This document shows, piece by piece, positions 10,500 through 64,000 of a stretch of 64,000 nucleotides of DNA. The stretch covers positions 10,001,203 to 10,065,202 of the forward strand of contig CM060131.1 in NCBI GenBank assembly GCA_030522415.1. The letters are read 5' to 3'. Every line of letters starts with the position of its first letter. The stretch's first letter is position 1. The position numbers and the translations under genes were made by a program. Source of the DNA: Channallabes apus (lineage: Eukaryota; Chordata; Actinopteri; Siluriformes; Clariidae). Below the pieces are notes generated by a model. That model ran no database searches, was not told where the DNA came from, and saw only the letters and a list, made by a program, of their open reading frames with translations.

Positions 10500-10698
10500 T
10501 CGCACACAACCAACGTCATCATTCCGCGTCCACTGTTGCTATTGGTTACTAGACGCACGAGCTGGCCCGCCGCCAGTGCGTTGAAGTTTTTTTCTTCTCT
10601 CGAATAAAGGATTTAAGACACGAGGTCATAATTCCGAAGTTGGAAAACTTACACTCAGATGTTCATGTTTCACCCGATAGTTTTCTCCGCAGCTAAAG
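10500..10698 (+). promoter_or_regulatory. cep126: Probable cep126 promoter and 5' exon
   Basis: A GC-richer patch with a CCAAT box (ATTGG at 10541-10545) and an X-box-like GTTGCTATTGGTTAC (10535-10549) is followed by transcript-like sequence that ends at a strong donor, AAAG|GTAAGG (10698/10699). An ATG at 10659 opens 13 codons plus one base before the donor. This exon may be purely 5' UTR or may hold the true start. cep126 encodes a ciliary/centrosomal protein, and such genes are commonly controlled by RFX factors through X-boxes. Confidence 0.5.
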
Positions 10699-11099
10699 GT
10701 AAGGTCACACTAAAGTAAGTAGGTCTAAAGTAAAGTGCAACAGGTTAATTATTACGGCCTGTTAGCTTCGAGGTGTTTGTGCATCGGTGATGTTTTTCTG
10801 CCAGTCACTTGGGGCAAGATGTAACGTTATTGTAGATCACTGGCGGTTATCGTGCCTTCATTGTTTTGACGCGAAGCAACATCCAGTCTGGAGCAATATC
10901 TGTTTGGTAATATCACAATATATAGATTTAAATATCTTAAATAAAATTTAAATAATCGGAATGGTTACAGTTTCCAGGTGTCATTTGAAGACGCCCTTAC
11001 TGAGCACTTCTCTACTGATTCTCCCGTCCAGCAGGTGGTGCTATTGTGCTGTTGTACTGGTATTGCTGTAGCTAAGTAGCGTTGTGGAATGTTACATGT

Positions 11100-11475
11100 G
11101 GTTGTAGAGTTCATTCATTCATTCATTCATTCATTCATTCATCTTCTATACCGCTTTATCCTGTATTAGGGTCGCGGGGACCTGGAGCCTATCCCAGGAG
11201 ACACAGGGCACGAGGCGGGGTACACCCTGGACAGGGGGCCAATCCATCGCAGAGCACACACACACACACACTATGGTCAATTTTGGGAACGCCAATTAGC
11301 CTAATCTGCATATCTTTGGACTGTGGGAGGAAACCGGAGTACCCGGAGGAAACCCACCAAGCACGGGGAGAACATGCAAACTCCATGCACACAGAGACGG
11401 GAATCGAACCCGGACCCTGGAGGTGCAAGGCGACAGTGCTAACCACTACACCACCGTGCCGCCGGTTGTAGAGTT
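11100..11475 (-). mobile_element. Full-length tRNA-derived SINE with 12-bp target duplication
   Basis: GGTTGTAGAGTT flanks the copy (11100-11111 and 11464-11475). On the minus strand it begins with CGGCACGGTGGTGTAGTGG (A box) and has GGGTTCGATTCCC (B box), then CATGTTCTCCCCGTGC and CCAGGGTGTACCCCGCC. It ends in a (GAAT)n tail of about 7 units (11112-11141). Perfect duplication and intact tail indicate a young copy. Relatives in the window: 19383-19676, 29823-30245, 34780-34938, 34961-35140, 46290-46500 and 51410-51670. Confidence 0.9.
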
Positions 11476-11528
11476 ACAAACCAAAAATAAATAATGCTGA
11501 AATATTAAACATATATTTGATGTACATT

Positions 11529-11755
11529 AGTGGCTCAGTGATTGGTTTCTCGCTTCCCATGAAGAAGGCCCGGGTTCAATTCCCACGCAATTCCCAAACC
11601 CCAGGCACTGAATGCCCTGTCATTCCCCAAGCCAGGATCAGATGGGAGGGTTACATCAGGAAGTGCATCTGGCATAAAAACCTGTGCCAAGTTTTGGTGC
11701 AAATCAGACGGTCCTCTGTGGAGACACCTTTAGAGGAGCAGCTAAAAGACTAACA
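11529..11755 (+). mobile_element. tRNA-derived SINE copy
   Basis: Head GTGGCTCAGTGATTGG with B-box-like GGGTTCAATTCCC (11570-11582); body with GTTACATCAGGAAGTGCATC and AAAACCTGTGCCAAG. Third copy of the family at 8743 and 9045. Confidence 0.75.
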
Positions 11756-12889
11756 ATTTTTATCAGGTTTTTGGGCTGGAAACCACAAGCAAGTCTAGCT
11801 TTATTAAGAAAACATTTGTTCCTATAGTGTTTCATATAAGTTTAAAATGTAAGAATTCGTATTTTGTTGTGTTCGTTTGTTTAATTCCCATTAATTAGTT
11901 TGCATCCTCTTCCAAAGAAAACTTTTATGTTTTAAAGTTAAAGACGCTTTGTGCCTTCGTGGTTTAAATTCCCTTCAGTAATTGAAAGTGGCAGTTGATG
12001 CATTTGGTGGATTGTGATGTCTTCTGTCATTCAGGGAGGCATCCAGAGCGTACATTTAGTGTATAAGCTGTGCTTGGATCTATTTACCTGAGATTATTCT
12101 CATAAAGAAGAAAGGACATGCCTTGTGGTCACACATTGCAGTAACCAAGTGCATTATTGAATTTACAGTATTTGATAAATGTGTGAACCACACATCCTTG
12201 GGATGGGTGTACATGGATTTAGGTATCCATTTTTCGAGAATGTTCTCAGGAACAAGGAGTGATGTGTATCTGTGAATTTGGTATAGAAATACATGGATTA
12301 AAAGATCGATTTTCCTGAAAGTGAACAAGGGACAGTGTGTATTTGCGATCAGCCGTTTACAAAAATTCAACATTGACTTTGTAATTTCTTCTAAATGAAA
12401 CATCCAGTTCTTTTTATTTTAAAAATGAAATGTCTTAAGGATCTTAACTGTTTGTTGTAAACTGTATATACAGATAAAGTCCTTTCAATGAACACACTTA
12501 ATTATATTATTTAAAAGAGTATTGGACCACGTTTGATGCTTAGTTAAATATATCAATGCTTTCTGATTTTCTCATTTTAGTTTCTCATTGTGAACTTCTA
12601 CATAAGACATACTGTACAAAATTTGGAGAAGGATTTTGCGAAATTTATGTTTCCAAAAAGAAACAAGTTATTTAGAAAGTAAAAGCGCTGGCATAACATT
12701 GACTAGGCACTTAGTTAACCCTAGTTAAACAATGGCACTTTAACAGGAGGTTAAAATAATTATAATTTATCTTCATTATCATCATCATTTTCCTTTTCCT
12801 TGTTTCCTGGAATGCCAGAGGAAGAAGATCCCAGAAATTTGAAAAAGGTCTGAAAAAGCTCTTCTTCAGGATGCAAGTGGCCAAGGACA
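11756..12889. other. Intronic, no recognisable feature
   Basis: If the 5' exon at 10.57-10.70 kb is right, this is part of cep126 intron 1. I see no exon or clear repeat, only AT-rich sequence. Confidence 0.5.
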
Positions 12890-13050
12890 GTCTTTATTAT
12901 TCGTATCCTTTTCCACCTGCTGCAGAGGTACGTTTTGGTCTTGCTTTCCTGGGATGGTCTTCATGAGAGCAAGTTTCATCATGGTGCTTGTTGGGTTTTG
13001 CAAGAACTATTCCAGAACTGCTGAACCATTGTGTCTTAAAATATCAGCTG
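12890..13050 (-). mobile_element. Tc1/mariner remnant
   Basis: The minus strand shares the stretch around CTCATGAAGACCATCCCAGG and AAAGCAAGACC with the Tc1 N-terminal region at 9735-9800. It is a short decayed piece of the same family. Confidence 0.5.
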
Positions 13051-13526
13051 ACTGGTATTGTAGTGGTAGTGCTTAATTACCTAATTCCCCGTGTGTTATT
13101 TCATAGTTTTGATTATTGTAATTGTTCTTGTTTTAGACTGTAGTAAAATAAATCCAAATTTGTGTGCAAACTTTTGATTCGTATTTCCATAGCCTACTTT
13201 TGACTGGTACTGTACAGTATGTATGAGCAGACTGGGTGGGAAAAAATTATGAAAAATGAAAGTGCAACAAGCAAGAAATAAAATTTAACCCTAATCGTCA
13301 ATGTAGAATGTTATATTGTTATCACACACATCTTTTCACTGATTAATTTCTTAATAATTTTTTTGGTTAATTATTTTTTATACAAAATGTAATCATAAAC
13401 CCAGTCTGTCCCTAGGTTTTTGGCTAACTCGGGAATGTGAATGATTTCCAAGCTGTGAGTGTGTATTCAAATGAACCGTCTGCACGCTCCTTTAACTCAC
13501 CATTCATCAGAAATCTTAATGCAGAA

Positions 13527-30893
<17,367 letters not shown>

Positions 30894-31110
30894 CTCCAGA
30901 ATGCTCTTATTTCCCAGCCTGTCATTCTTTAATCCTTATTGAAAAGCACTTTATTCCTTCTTGCTCCACTTGAAACCAGCAAGTAGTCAGTATTACAGCA
31001 TGGACGAAAATTTTTTCTTTTTTTTTCTTTTTTTTACAGATTTGTTCTTTTTCTCAAAAAATCCAGTCGTAAATCCAGTTAAAATTTAAGATTTTATTTA
31101 AAGGAACCTT
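30894..31110 (+). other. cep126: Probable cep126 3' UTR
   Basis: Follows the stop codon. No canonical AATAAA was found close by; the transcript end is not determined. A T-rich stretch lies at 31010-31040. Confidence 0.4.
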
Positions 31111-31695
31111 GTCTTCATTTTGTACTTATTTCTATCTAGAATATATTTATTTTAAAGCTGCAGGTTTATATCCTTTTATTAATGCCCAGAACCTTAACAA
31201 GAAGGGAAAAGAAAAACAGCTGTCCTTATGTAGTAATATAAAAGAGAGCACTGAGTTAATTCAGACAGGTTTTGTGGGAGTGGATACACTTGTGAGTAAA
31301 TGACCGTTGAGGCGGAATCAGAACCGACTCCACTTGCTCTACAGGGTCAGGGAGTGAAATCCAGCAATGAACTCAACGTTCCACCCTGATACACCACCCG
31401 TTCCCTCCCTCTTCAGTTTACACAACCGCAGAACCGTCCCATCCCACGCACACACACACGCTCCTATAACTGTCTTTATGGAGGGTTTCCAATGAACCAA
31501 TGGAGGTTTAACGTTGTTTGTACCTGCGCCTAAACCTAATCCCAAGGACAAAAGAACATCTTGTTTTTTTTTCCCCCTCAATCAATTGCAAATATATTTC
31601 CACATGTCCTGGTGGCATTCAAATTTTGATGTTTACTTTGAAGATATAGGTTTATTAGGTACCTGGCAGTTAAGTAAAACAGGATTTTTGTTAGG

Positions 31696-31746
<51 letters not shown>

Positions 31747-32342
31747 TGGGGGGTTTGAGTCCATGCATTGAGTGCTATATGTTCTGTGGCAAATAATTAT
31801 GTGGAAGATGTAATAGGAGTGGGATTTTGAAGAATTGATCAAGATAATTAAAAAATATTTTGTCACGATTATAATTACATGGCGCGAAATGCACCTTTAG
31901 GTCACATTGCATTTCTTGCCGGAAGTTTTCTTATTATTTAGTTACGTCAAATGCTTTTTGTACTTTATTTTAAAAAAATGTTCATACAATTCAATAATTA
32001 ACTCGCACAACAGCTCATGTGTGCATGGCCAGCCATGCAAAAAAGGACAAAATAAGGGCCCTTGAATTAACCTTGCCTTAAGTAAAAGAAAGTTAAATTT
32101 TCGCCTGCATGTGCAGTTCTGCTAATCTGTCACATCTTTCATGTATGTGTTTAATCCATGCCTCCGGTCAGCTTGCCTAGACTTGTTGCAGCAGGACGAG
32201 GAAAGCCACACGGTGTAGAACAATCTGGCTGCGACTTGCCTTCTTAGAAAGGTGATGAAACTTTTGGTGTGTTGCATGAACACACCTGTTGAACAGGTTT
32301 CAGTGCTTTGTCCCTTAATCTTACTAGATGTTGGGGGTTGTT

Positions 32343-32396
<54 letters not shown>

Positions 32397-32980
32397 TATC
32401 CTGTCTGTTTGGGCAAGTAGAGATTTTACAAGATTTCCTCTTGTGATGTATAAAATCCCAGGGTTTGAGTATCCACATGTTTCAACAGGATCTTATTATT
32501 GTTATAGAAGCTTGAAAAGCAGACCCTTTTGAATAATTATGGGAAAAGCATATACATTTCACGTTACATTGTAGAAAACATGTACCGTGAAAGCAAATTT
32601 CAGCATTTATGGCCGTAAAAAAGTAATGAAACTTAAAAACATTATGCTAAACCACAAGTGCTACAAGACCATGCATTATATGGTAAAAAATGACTCCCAT
32701 GAATAAATTTATTAAATGGGGAAAATGACTCATGACAAAAAAAATTGTAAATGAATGACATTTGAAAATTCATGAAAATATAAATGCACAGTGTAAAATT
32801 AGCAAGAAAAATAAAAATTTCATGTGTATTAATTCAAAAGTGTAAAAATTAATTATGTATAAGCGATCACATAATGCTTCAGAAATAAATCTTTTTTTTT
32901 TTTTTTCATGTACAAACATCTCTGGAGTTTACATGCAATTATGCAAAAATCAAAACAAGACAAAAAGAAAAAGTCGATAA
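31111..32980. other. Intergenic, simple repeats only
   Basis: Contains (GT)n at 31699-31745 (about 23 units) and (CA)n at 32353-32395 (about 21 units), with AT-rich unique sequence between. No gene seen; in particular nothing resembling cfap300. Confidence 0.65.
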
Positions 32981-33300
32981 GCATTTCTGTCGTCCTTGTT
33001 GAGGGAAGAGGTCAGATGAGAATTGCCAGACTGGCTCGAGCTGACAGGAAGATTACAGTTACTCACGTAACCACTCTTTACACCCGTGGAGAGCAGAAAA
33101 GCATCTCAGAAAGCCCAACATGTGAAAACATCAACATAAGATCACAACAAGTTCCACTCATGTCAGCCAAGAACAAGAAGCTGAGGCATTCATCTATTGT
33201 GTGCAAAGACTCCTCTGAACTGGACTGGAAAAAATATTTCATGAGTACTTTCTTAATCCCAAAGGGAAATACTGTTTGCAAAAAATAAACTAAAAAGATA
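32981..33300 (+). mobile_element. Tc1-like transposase remnant followed by a LINE-like tail
   Basis: The frame from about 33000 reads GRGQMRIARLARADRKITVT, TLYTRGEQKSIS and VPLMSAKNKKLRHS, matching the N-terminal to early catalytic part of a Tc1-type transposase. It then runs into TTAATCCCAAAGGGAAAT and an A-rich AATAAA series resembling a non-LTR 3' end. A chimeric or adjacent insertion. Confidence 0.65.
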
Positions 33301-34054
33301 AATAAAACTAAAACGAACAGAAAGCACAACACGTTGGATGTAAGCTGGTGCGATGCCAAGTCTAAATAATGTCTTAATTAATTTCATTACAAACGCTATA
33401 TTTGTGTGGCTGAAATGTAATCAAAAACGCATTATCAAATAGCTTCACAGACCCCAATCTGAGAACCCCTCTTCTAAGAAAAGGGTTCTCCCTAGGAGAA
33501 TTGTCATTATGTCAGAAATACCATCATACAATTGTAAAAAAAGGGGATTAATGTCAAATAATTAGCATCTAGCCAAACATTATGAATGACAGTTCGAGAA
33601 TACGGAGTGTCCAGACTGAAAAAGTCCCTCAGGTGGGATTGACTCGGGTAGACTAAGGAGAAGACATCTGATACGACCTGCCTGAAGCTAACACCTGGCC
33701 TTTTCAGCAAGCTGCCATTTTGCACTGACCAAACCACACAATTACACACTCAAGCTCTAATGTAGCGAACACAAATGTTAAAAGTCAAGTAAGCCTCAGG
33801 AAAAAGTGCTGTTAGGTAAAAGATGTGAAAGTTAACAGACACATAATGAAGACTTTGCATGGAAGTCTCATAGTGACGAATAAACACGCTGATATTTATT
33901 CATTTGTTGTGCTGTTATAGGAAATGAAACAATTTTCCATATTTTTTCCTCTCAATATGTTTTATTCGTCTTTTTCAATAGCAATCTCCCAGCACTTAAT
34001 ATTTACAGATTAGATATCATACTGTCTTTTTTTATCAGTTTAAAATTACATTTG
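33301..34054. other. Intergenic, no recognisable feature
   Basis: AT-rich, no convincing ORF, exon or repeat. Confidence 0.5.
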
Positions 34055-34250
34055 ATGTTAGTTCCTGTTATCACTTACAATATAGCAGCTACAATATAAA
34101 AAGTCATTCCCTTTTCCTTTGTTCTCTTTTAAAACACTTTTTAATCTCACCAAGAAATTGTAAGGCACAAAGTCCCATGATGGTAAACATATAATTACAA
34201 ACCACTGACACAGGAGACTCCTTCCATATAAGCATTAAATAAACATCTTA
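34055..34250 (+). repeat. Unclassified dispersed repeat, copy 2
   Basis: GTTCCTGTTATCACTTACAA, TAGCAGCTACAATATAAAAA and GGAGACTCCTTCCATATAAG with TTAAATAAACATCTTA. Matches 16800-17000 and 45420-45720. Confidence 0.6.
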
Positions 34251-34289
34251 TGATCGTGCATATGTTTGCTGGGAATCTTTGTAGTGATG

Positions 34290-34600
34290 CCGACTTTCAT
34301 TTCCAGCTGGACAACTAGCAAAACTACCACTATATTGTGATATTACTGTGCATGATTGGCAAGCCGACTCACCTGACCTGAACCCCAAAGAGAATCTCGG
34401 AGGTATTGTCAAGAGGAAGATGGGAAACACCTGGGGCATCAATACAGAAGAGCTGAAGGCTGATATCAAAGCAACCTGGTCTTCAATAACACCTCAGCAG
34501 TGCCACAGGCTTATGCCATGCTGCATTGATGCATTAATTCATGCTTAAGGAGTCCCGACCAAGTACTGAATGCATAATGGTCCATGGACCCTTTTCATAC
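34290..34600 (+). mobile_element. Tc1-like transposase C-terminal remnant
   Basis: Codes WQADSPDLNPKENLGGIVKR then INTEELKADIKATW and TPQQCHRLM: the SPDLNPIE motif with the catalytic Glu preceded by K instead of I, followed by the normal C-terminus. Upstream parts are lost. Confidence 0.7.
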
Positions 34601-34779
34601 TTTTTTACACATTAACCATTTTCTTAATAATATATTTATCTAATAATATATTAAATAAAAAATATACAGTATATATATAAAATATTTCATATTGAAACTT
34701 TTCTTTTTTGAATTTCATCAGCAGTCATATAAGCATTTCACTTCATATCATACTGTGTATGACTGTGTATGTCTCACTC

Positions 34780-34938
34780 ATCGTCTACAACGCTTTATCC
34801 TGTATTCAGGGTCGCAGGGGCCTGGAGCCTATCCCAGGAAACTTAGGACACGAATCAGGGTACACCCTGGATAGGGTGCCAATCCACCGCAGGGCACATA
34901 CACATACTCACTCACTCATTCACACACTACGGGAAAAG
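34780..34938 (-). mobile_element. SINE 3' half
   Basis: The minus strand reads CGTAGTGTGTGAATGAGTGA, CCTATCCAGGGTGTACCCTG, ATAGGCTCCAGGCCCC and AAAGCGTTG, the tail half of the 11100-type SINE. Confidence 0.75.
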
Positions 34939-34960
34939 GTGATTTGATTTAATTTAATTT

Positions 34961-35140
34961 GTTTTGAGGTTGTGTGAGTGTGTGTATGTGTGTGTGCCCT
35001 GCGATGGATTGGCACCCTGTCCAGGGTGTACCCCACCTAGTGCCCGAAGTCTCCTGGGATAGGCTCCAGGTCCCCCGCGACCCTGAACACAGGATTAAGC
35101 GGTATAGAAAATGAATGAATGAATGAATGTTTTGAGGTTG
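34961..35140 (+). mobile_element. 5'-truncated SINE with 12-bp target duplication
   Basis: GTTTTGAGGTTG lies at 34961-34972 and 35129-35140. The body 34973-35128 is only the 3' part of the SINE, ending in (GAAT)n. Truncation at the 5' end together with a target duplication indicates LINE-driven, target-primed insertion. Confidence 0.85.
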
Positions 35141-37254
35141 GTCATTTTAAAAAATTTTGAGTTCAGCATATTTCCATGAGCTGTATGAACCATAATTTCC
35201 GAAATGAAAACAAAAAATGCTTGAAATATTTCACTTTAAATGTAATTAATCTAGAATATGTGAGTTTGATATTTTGAATTAAGTTGAGAAATGAAATTAC
35301 TTTTCCATTGTAAATAATACTTTATACTAATAATCTAAAATTCATATTTTTTATAATAATAATAATAATAATCATCATTATTATATTATATATACAGCAG
35401 TAAGAACTGCTGAAACAATATAAGTAATGAAATGAAGAATTCCATTGAAAAGAACTGAAACAATTAAAATTAAATCAGATTCAAGAGCAGTCTTGTGGAA
35501 AATTGTATTTAAATTGCATGAAATTATTTAATAGATATTAATATAGTATGATTGTTATCACAAATTGTCAGTGCTGCTTTAGATATTATTCATGTCATTT
35601 GTGGTTTAACCACTGAAACATGAGACATGTCCACTGACCTGTAGAGGGCACAAATTCTCAGTTGCCAATTCTTCTCCCAGAAGTAATCTCTCCCGAAATT
35701 AAATGATAAAATAAAATAAAATGCTAATAAAACGCTCCTATGATGTCTGGCTTATGGATTCATTTTACATTAAAAGGTATGTACCTTCCTTGCGAGAATC
35801 TAGATGTAAAAATAGGCATAAACAGCCCATAATGGTTTAATTAATTGAATAAATACGCACATCTGGAACAAAATTTAACATGCTGAAAAATTGTAATATA
35901 CGTATATACTGTATGTATCCGCTGAATATGTGTTAATGTAAATCATTACGTGGTCCGCTTGAAGGGATCTCTGCAATTAAATAAGAATCTTGTATAATAA
36001 GGATCACATACACACTCAGAATGGGTGGGTTTTTAGTCCTTAAGTGTGCCATTAATTCTGGGTGTACTGCGAGAAAGTAGCACTGGGTTTTTGTCCTGTG
36101 AAAGATTGAGTCGATCACTTCAGAGCCATATTGACCCACTGATGATGTCCCTAAACCAGCACCCCCTTCTCCTCTTGGGACAGCATGGTGGGTGGTCCAG
36201 CAGGGATCAGAGAGACTGACACTCTAGCACAATGACAGCTCTTTAATGAGCTTAAAACATGGAAACTAACATCCATCAGTCATGGCTGAAATCGTAGCAA
36301 ATCATACAGGATTTTGGTATTATCTTTACTTCATAGAGAAAGACAGAACAAGCTGATTAAGAAGAAGAAAGTATGAGGCATCAAGATCAGGAAAATCACT
36401 GTAATGCGAATGCAAATGTACAGTTGATGAAGTTTTACCTACTCTCGTAAGTTTAGATCCAGATCGACGGTGACCCCAAAATAAAGCATTTAATGAAGAT
36501 AAATGAATGAAATTCTATTGTAAAATCTGTTTATAGCCAAATTCAATGTTGCGAAATAATTAGTTCCTTTTGTCACTTATGTTAACAAAACTAAACTTGT
36601 TTGACTGCTTAGCAGTACTCACCCCTGCTCTAAATAATTTTTCACTTAGGTACTTTCTCATTTAAACGTATGATTTACATAATTTCAAGACTGGCATGAG
36701 CACTGTTTTAGAAACTAAAACTTTTTTCTTCTTCTATTTTAAAAGATGTCAGCAAGTGAGGATTTATTGTGATTTTAAGACGATAAAATGAATCTTATGA
36801 ATAATTTTTCATTCATAAAATACACTTCAAATTGTTAAAGAGTTTTTGTTTTTAGGTGATCAAAACATTTTTTGGTACCACTTTGGATTTTTACTTATTT
36901 CCTTGGGCATCTCTTGCAGGTAGAATACCGCAGCATTTTAATTTTCTGTTTGTTTTATAAACAACCAGCAAACAAATAAAAAAAAACCTTAAACTTTTTT
37001 TTAAACCACAAAAAGACCAAAGTGAAATCCTTTGAACACAGTTCACTATATGTTTAAACTATGCACTTGCAGGAAACAATGGGTCGTCATTTACGATTGA
37101 ACCAAACAGAGGCAGATTAATATTGCAGTTTCAGTGACTATGTTGGTGTAAGTGGCTCTTTTAATCTTTATTTAGAGATTTTTAATCTTGGGTTTGTCCC
37201 TCTTATCCTGGATAATCTGATCAGCAAGACCCTTCAGTTACACAGGTTTAATGC
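35141..37254. other. Intergenic, no recognisable feature
   Basis: Long AT-rich tract with an (ATA/AAT)n patch near 35355-35372. I see no exon, RNA gene or clear mobile element. Confidence 0.55.
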
Positions 37255-37440
37255 CTGTCACACCCCTCCCATTTTCATACCATGCATGGGACTTGCACTA
37301 CATACTCTGCCTGAGTTGTATGGCGTGTAGTGTTGTGGGTCTTGCCTAAGTACCCAACAGTGGCTACCCGGCGGTGGAAGTGGCTCGAACCCAAAACACT
37401 ACGATCAGCAACTAAGAGACTCAACAGCCCAAGCCACCAC
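37255..37440 (-). mobile_element. tRNA-derived SINE copy
   Basis: The minus strand has GTGGCTTGGGCTGTTGAGTC, GGGTTCGAGCCAC (B-box-like) and GCCACTGTTGGGTACTTAGG; the last stretch is shared with the SINE at 38095 and 53545. Confidence 0.6.
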
Positions 37441-38094
37441 TTAATCTTTATTTACGTGTAAATTTACATATATAAGGAGGGGATTTTATATTTTTTGTTG
37501 TTTTCTTGTTTAACTCAGCAACATGTTGTGAAAGATTTTATATCATTTTCAAAAGAAGCATGGTTCTAAAGATTGATGAAAAGATTTTAATACTATGTTT
37601 GATCATTTGGGAATTGGAATGCTTCAACTAGATAAACATCATATGTACATATGCATCCTAAATATTTGGGGAAAGAACAGCCAAAGCATAGGTCATTTTT
37701 TCCTACTTCGTATATCAGCTTCCTGTTTGATGGATCCACATCCTTTCACATATTTGGTCTGACATTAATTAATTAAGTAACATGATTAATTAAGTATTGT
37801 GATGACTAAATAAGTGATTGATGCATTAAAATATAATGTTACTGTACTTCTTTTCAGCATTTCCACTGCAGGAGCTCAGTAATATAAGTTTTGGGTTTCA
37901 ATTATCAGGCAAAAACATCTTTTCTCCATGCTTTGTGAGTTTTCTCAGAGTGCTCCAGTTTCTTCTCATAGTCTAAAGACGTTCATCATAGTTGGTAGAT
38001 TTTTCCAAAATGTATTTTAATGTGTAGTAGTGCATAGTGATAATTGATTGTGTGAATTATTGTGTGCTTGTGCATAGTGTGGCAGATGTAGATC

Positions 38095-38260
38095 AGTGAT
38101 TAAGGCATTGGACAACTGATTGGAAGGTCCCAGGGTCAAAACCCCACCACCACCAAATTGCCACTGTTGGGCCCTTGAGCAAGGTCCTTATCCCCTAATT
38201 GCTTTAATGTATACTGATAATCTGGATAAGAGCATCTGCCAAATGCTGTAAATGTGCCTT
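38095..38260 (+). mobile_element. tRNA-derived SINE with stem-loop tail
   Basis: GTAGATCAGTGATTAAGGCA head, CCCAGGGTCAAAACCCC, TTGCCACTGTTGGGCCCTTG, GAGCAAGG, and tail TCTGGATAAGAGCATCTGCC. Same family as 53545-53738. Confidence 0.8.
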
Positions 38261-38484
38261 GTGATTACTGTTCATCCCATCACAGGGTGCCTTGGATTCC
38301 TTATTCCCTGCAGTCTGTGGTATAGACTCCAGGACACCCTGACCCCTATGCAGGATAACAAATGAGCTAATTATAAATTACTGGGTGATATAATAGAAGA
38401 ATTAGCTTTTTTTTAGTATTGAAATGTAATATTATGAGATTTCTCCTGTTCATAATGCATTGTAAAAATTTCTCAAACTACAAC

Positions 38485-38745
38485 ATCTATTAGGCACTAG
38501 CCAGGACTAGGAGTCGATCCTGAAAAGAGTCGATTCTGCGCATGGAGTCGATTCCCAAAGAAGACTTAAAATTGGAAAAAAGGAAAATTGTCTCGGCTTT
38601 ATATTTAGAAATTAAGAGATTGTGTGCACGTTATTATTACATCTTTTATTTTACACGGTATAATTTCCTGAATTATTGCCTGAAATAAGCAAACGAAACA
38701 CTAAGATCAAGTCTTGGAATTTTGGAGCCGACTCCATGAACACAC
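38485..38745. repeat. Dispersed repeat with GAGTCGATTC motifs
   Basis: AGGAGTCGATCCTG, AGAGTCGATTCTGC and GGAGTCGATTCCC occur within 60 bp, and GGAGCCGACTCC near 38722. Probably a transposon fragment; ends not defined. Confidence 0.4.
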
Positions 38746-38760
38746 CAAAAGTTCTGCTGG

Positions 38761-64000
<25,240 letters not shown>

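Overview
This window is vertebrate nuclear DNA, almost certainly from a teleost fish. The evidence is multi-exon genes with GT-AG introns, a Yap1 that resembles the fish form (no long proline-rich N-terminus), many decayed Tc1/mariner and hAT elements, several tRNA-headed SINE families common in fish, and long (CA)n, (TA)n and (ATT)n microsatellites. An otophysan such as a catfish would fit, but that is inference. I see no prokaryotic operon, CRISPR array, phage or virus.

Three host genes are supported. (1) arfgap2, minus strand: only coding exon 1 (6786-6857) is inside, under a CpG-rich promoter; the gene runs off the left edge. (2) cep126, plus strand: eleven coding exons from 13527 to 30893 join in frame into a 1035-residue protein, with a probable 5' exon near 10.57-10.70 kb. 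Its product acts at the centrosome and ciliary base. (3) yap1, plus strand: exons 1-5 (39332-63899) encode residues 1-279 with the TEAD-binding region, four LATS sites, both WW domains and the start of the coiled coil; the rest lies beyond the right edge. cep126 and yap1 are in the same order and orientation as on human chromosome 11q22, but no cfap300 is visible in the 8.4 kb between them.

Layout: 0.35-6.2 kb is a transposon cluster (SINE, a 3.5 kb inverted-repeat unit carrying a decayed coding exon, a non-autonomous hAT with 8-bp target duplications). 6.5-6.9 kb is the arfgap2 promoter and exon 1. 7-10.5 kb holds trinucleotide repeats, a truncated LINE with target duplications, SINEs and a Tc1 remnant. 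10.5-31 kb is cep126, whose introns hold at least eight Tc1 insertions, one almost intact. 31-38.7 kb is intergenic with SINEs and Tc1 remnants. 38.8-64 kb is yap1, where I recognise no Tc1 element and only a few SINEs, but long repeat-poor stretches that could be regulatory.

I found no convincing novel system. The best leads are the inverted-repeat unit at about 0.9-4.5 kb with its non-transposase exon, the three tandem units with NRF1-like sites in yap1 intron 1, the contrast in transposon load between cep126 and yap1, and an unclassified repeat present three times in the same orientation. Family assignments were made from memory of protein and repeat sequences, without database searches.
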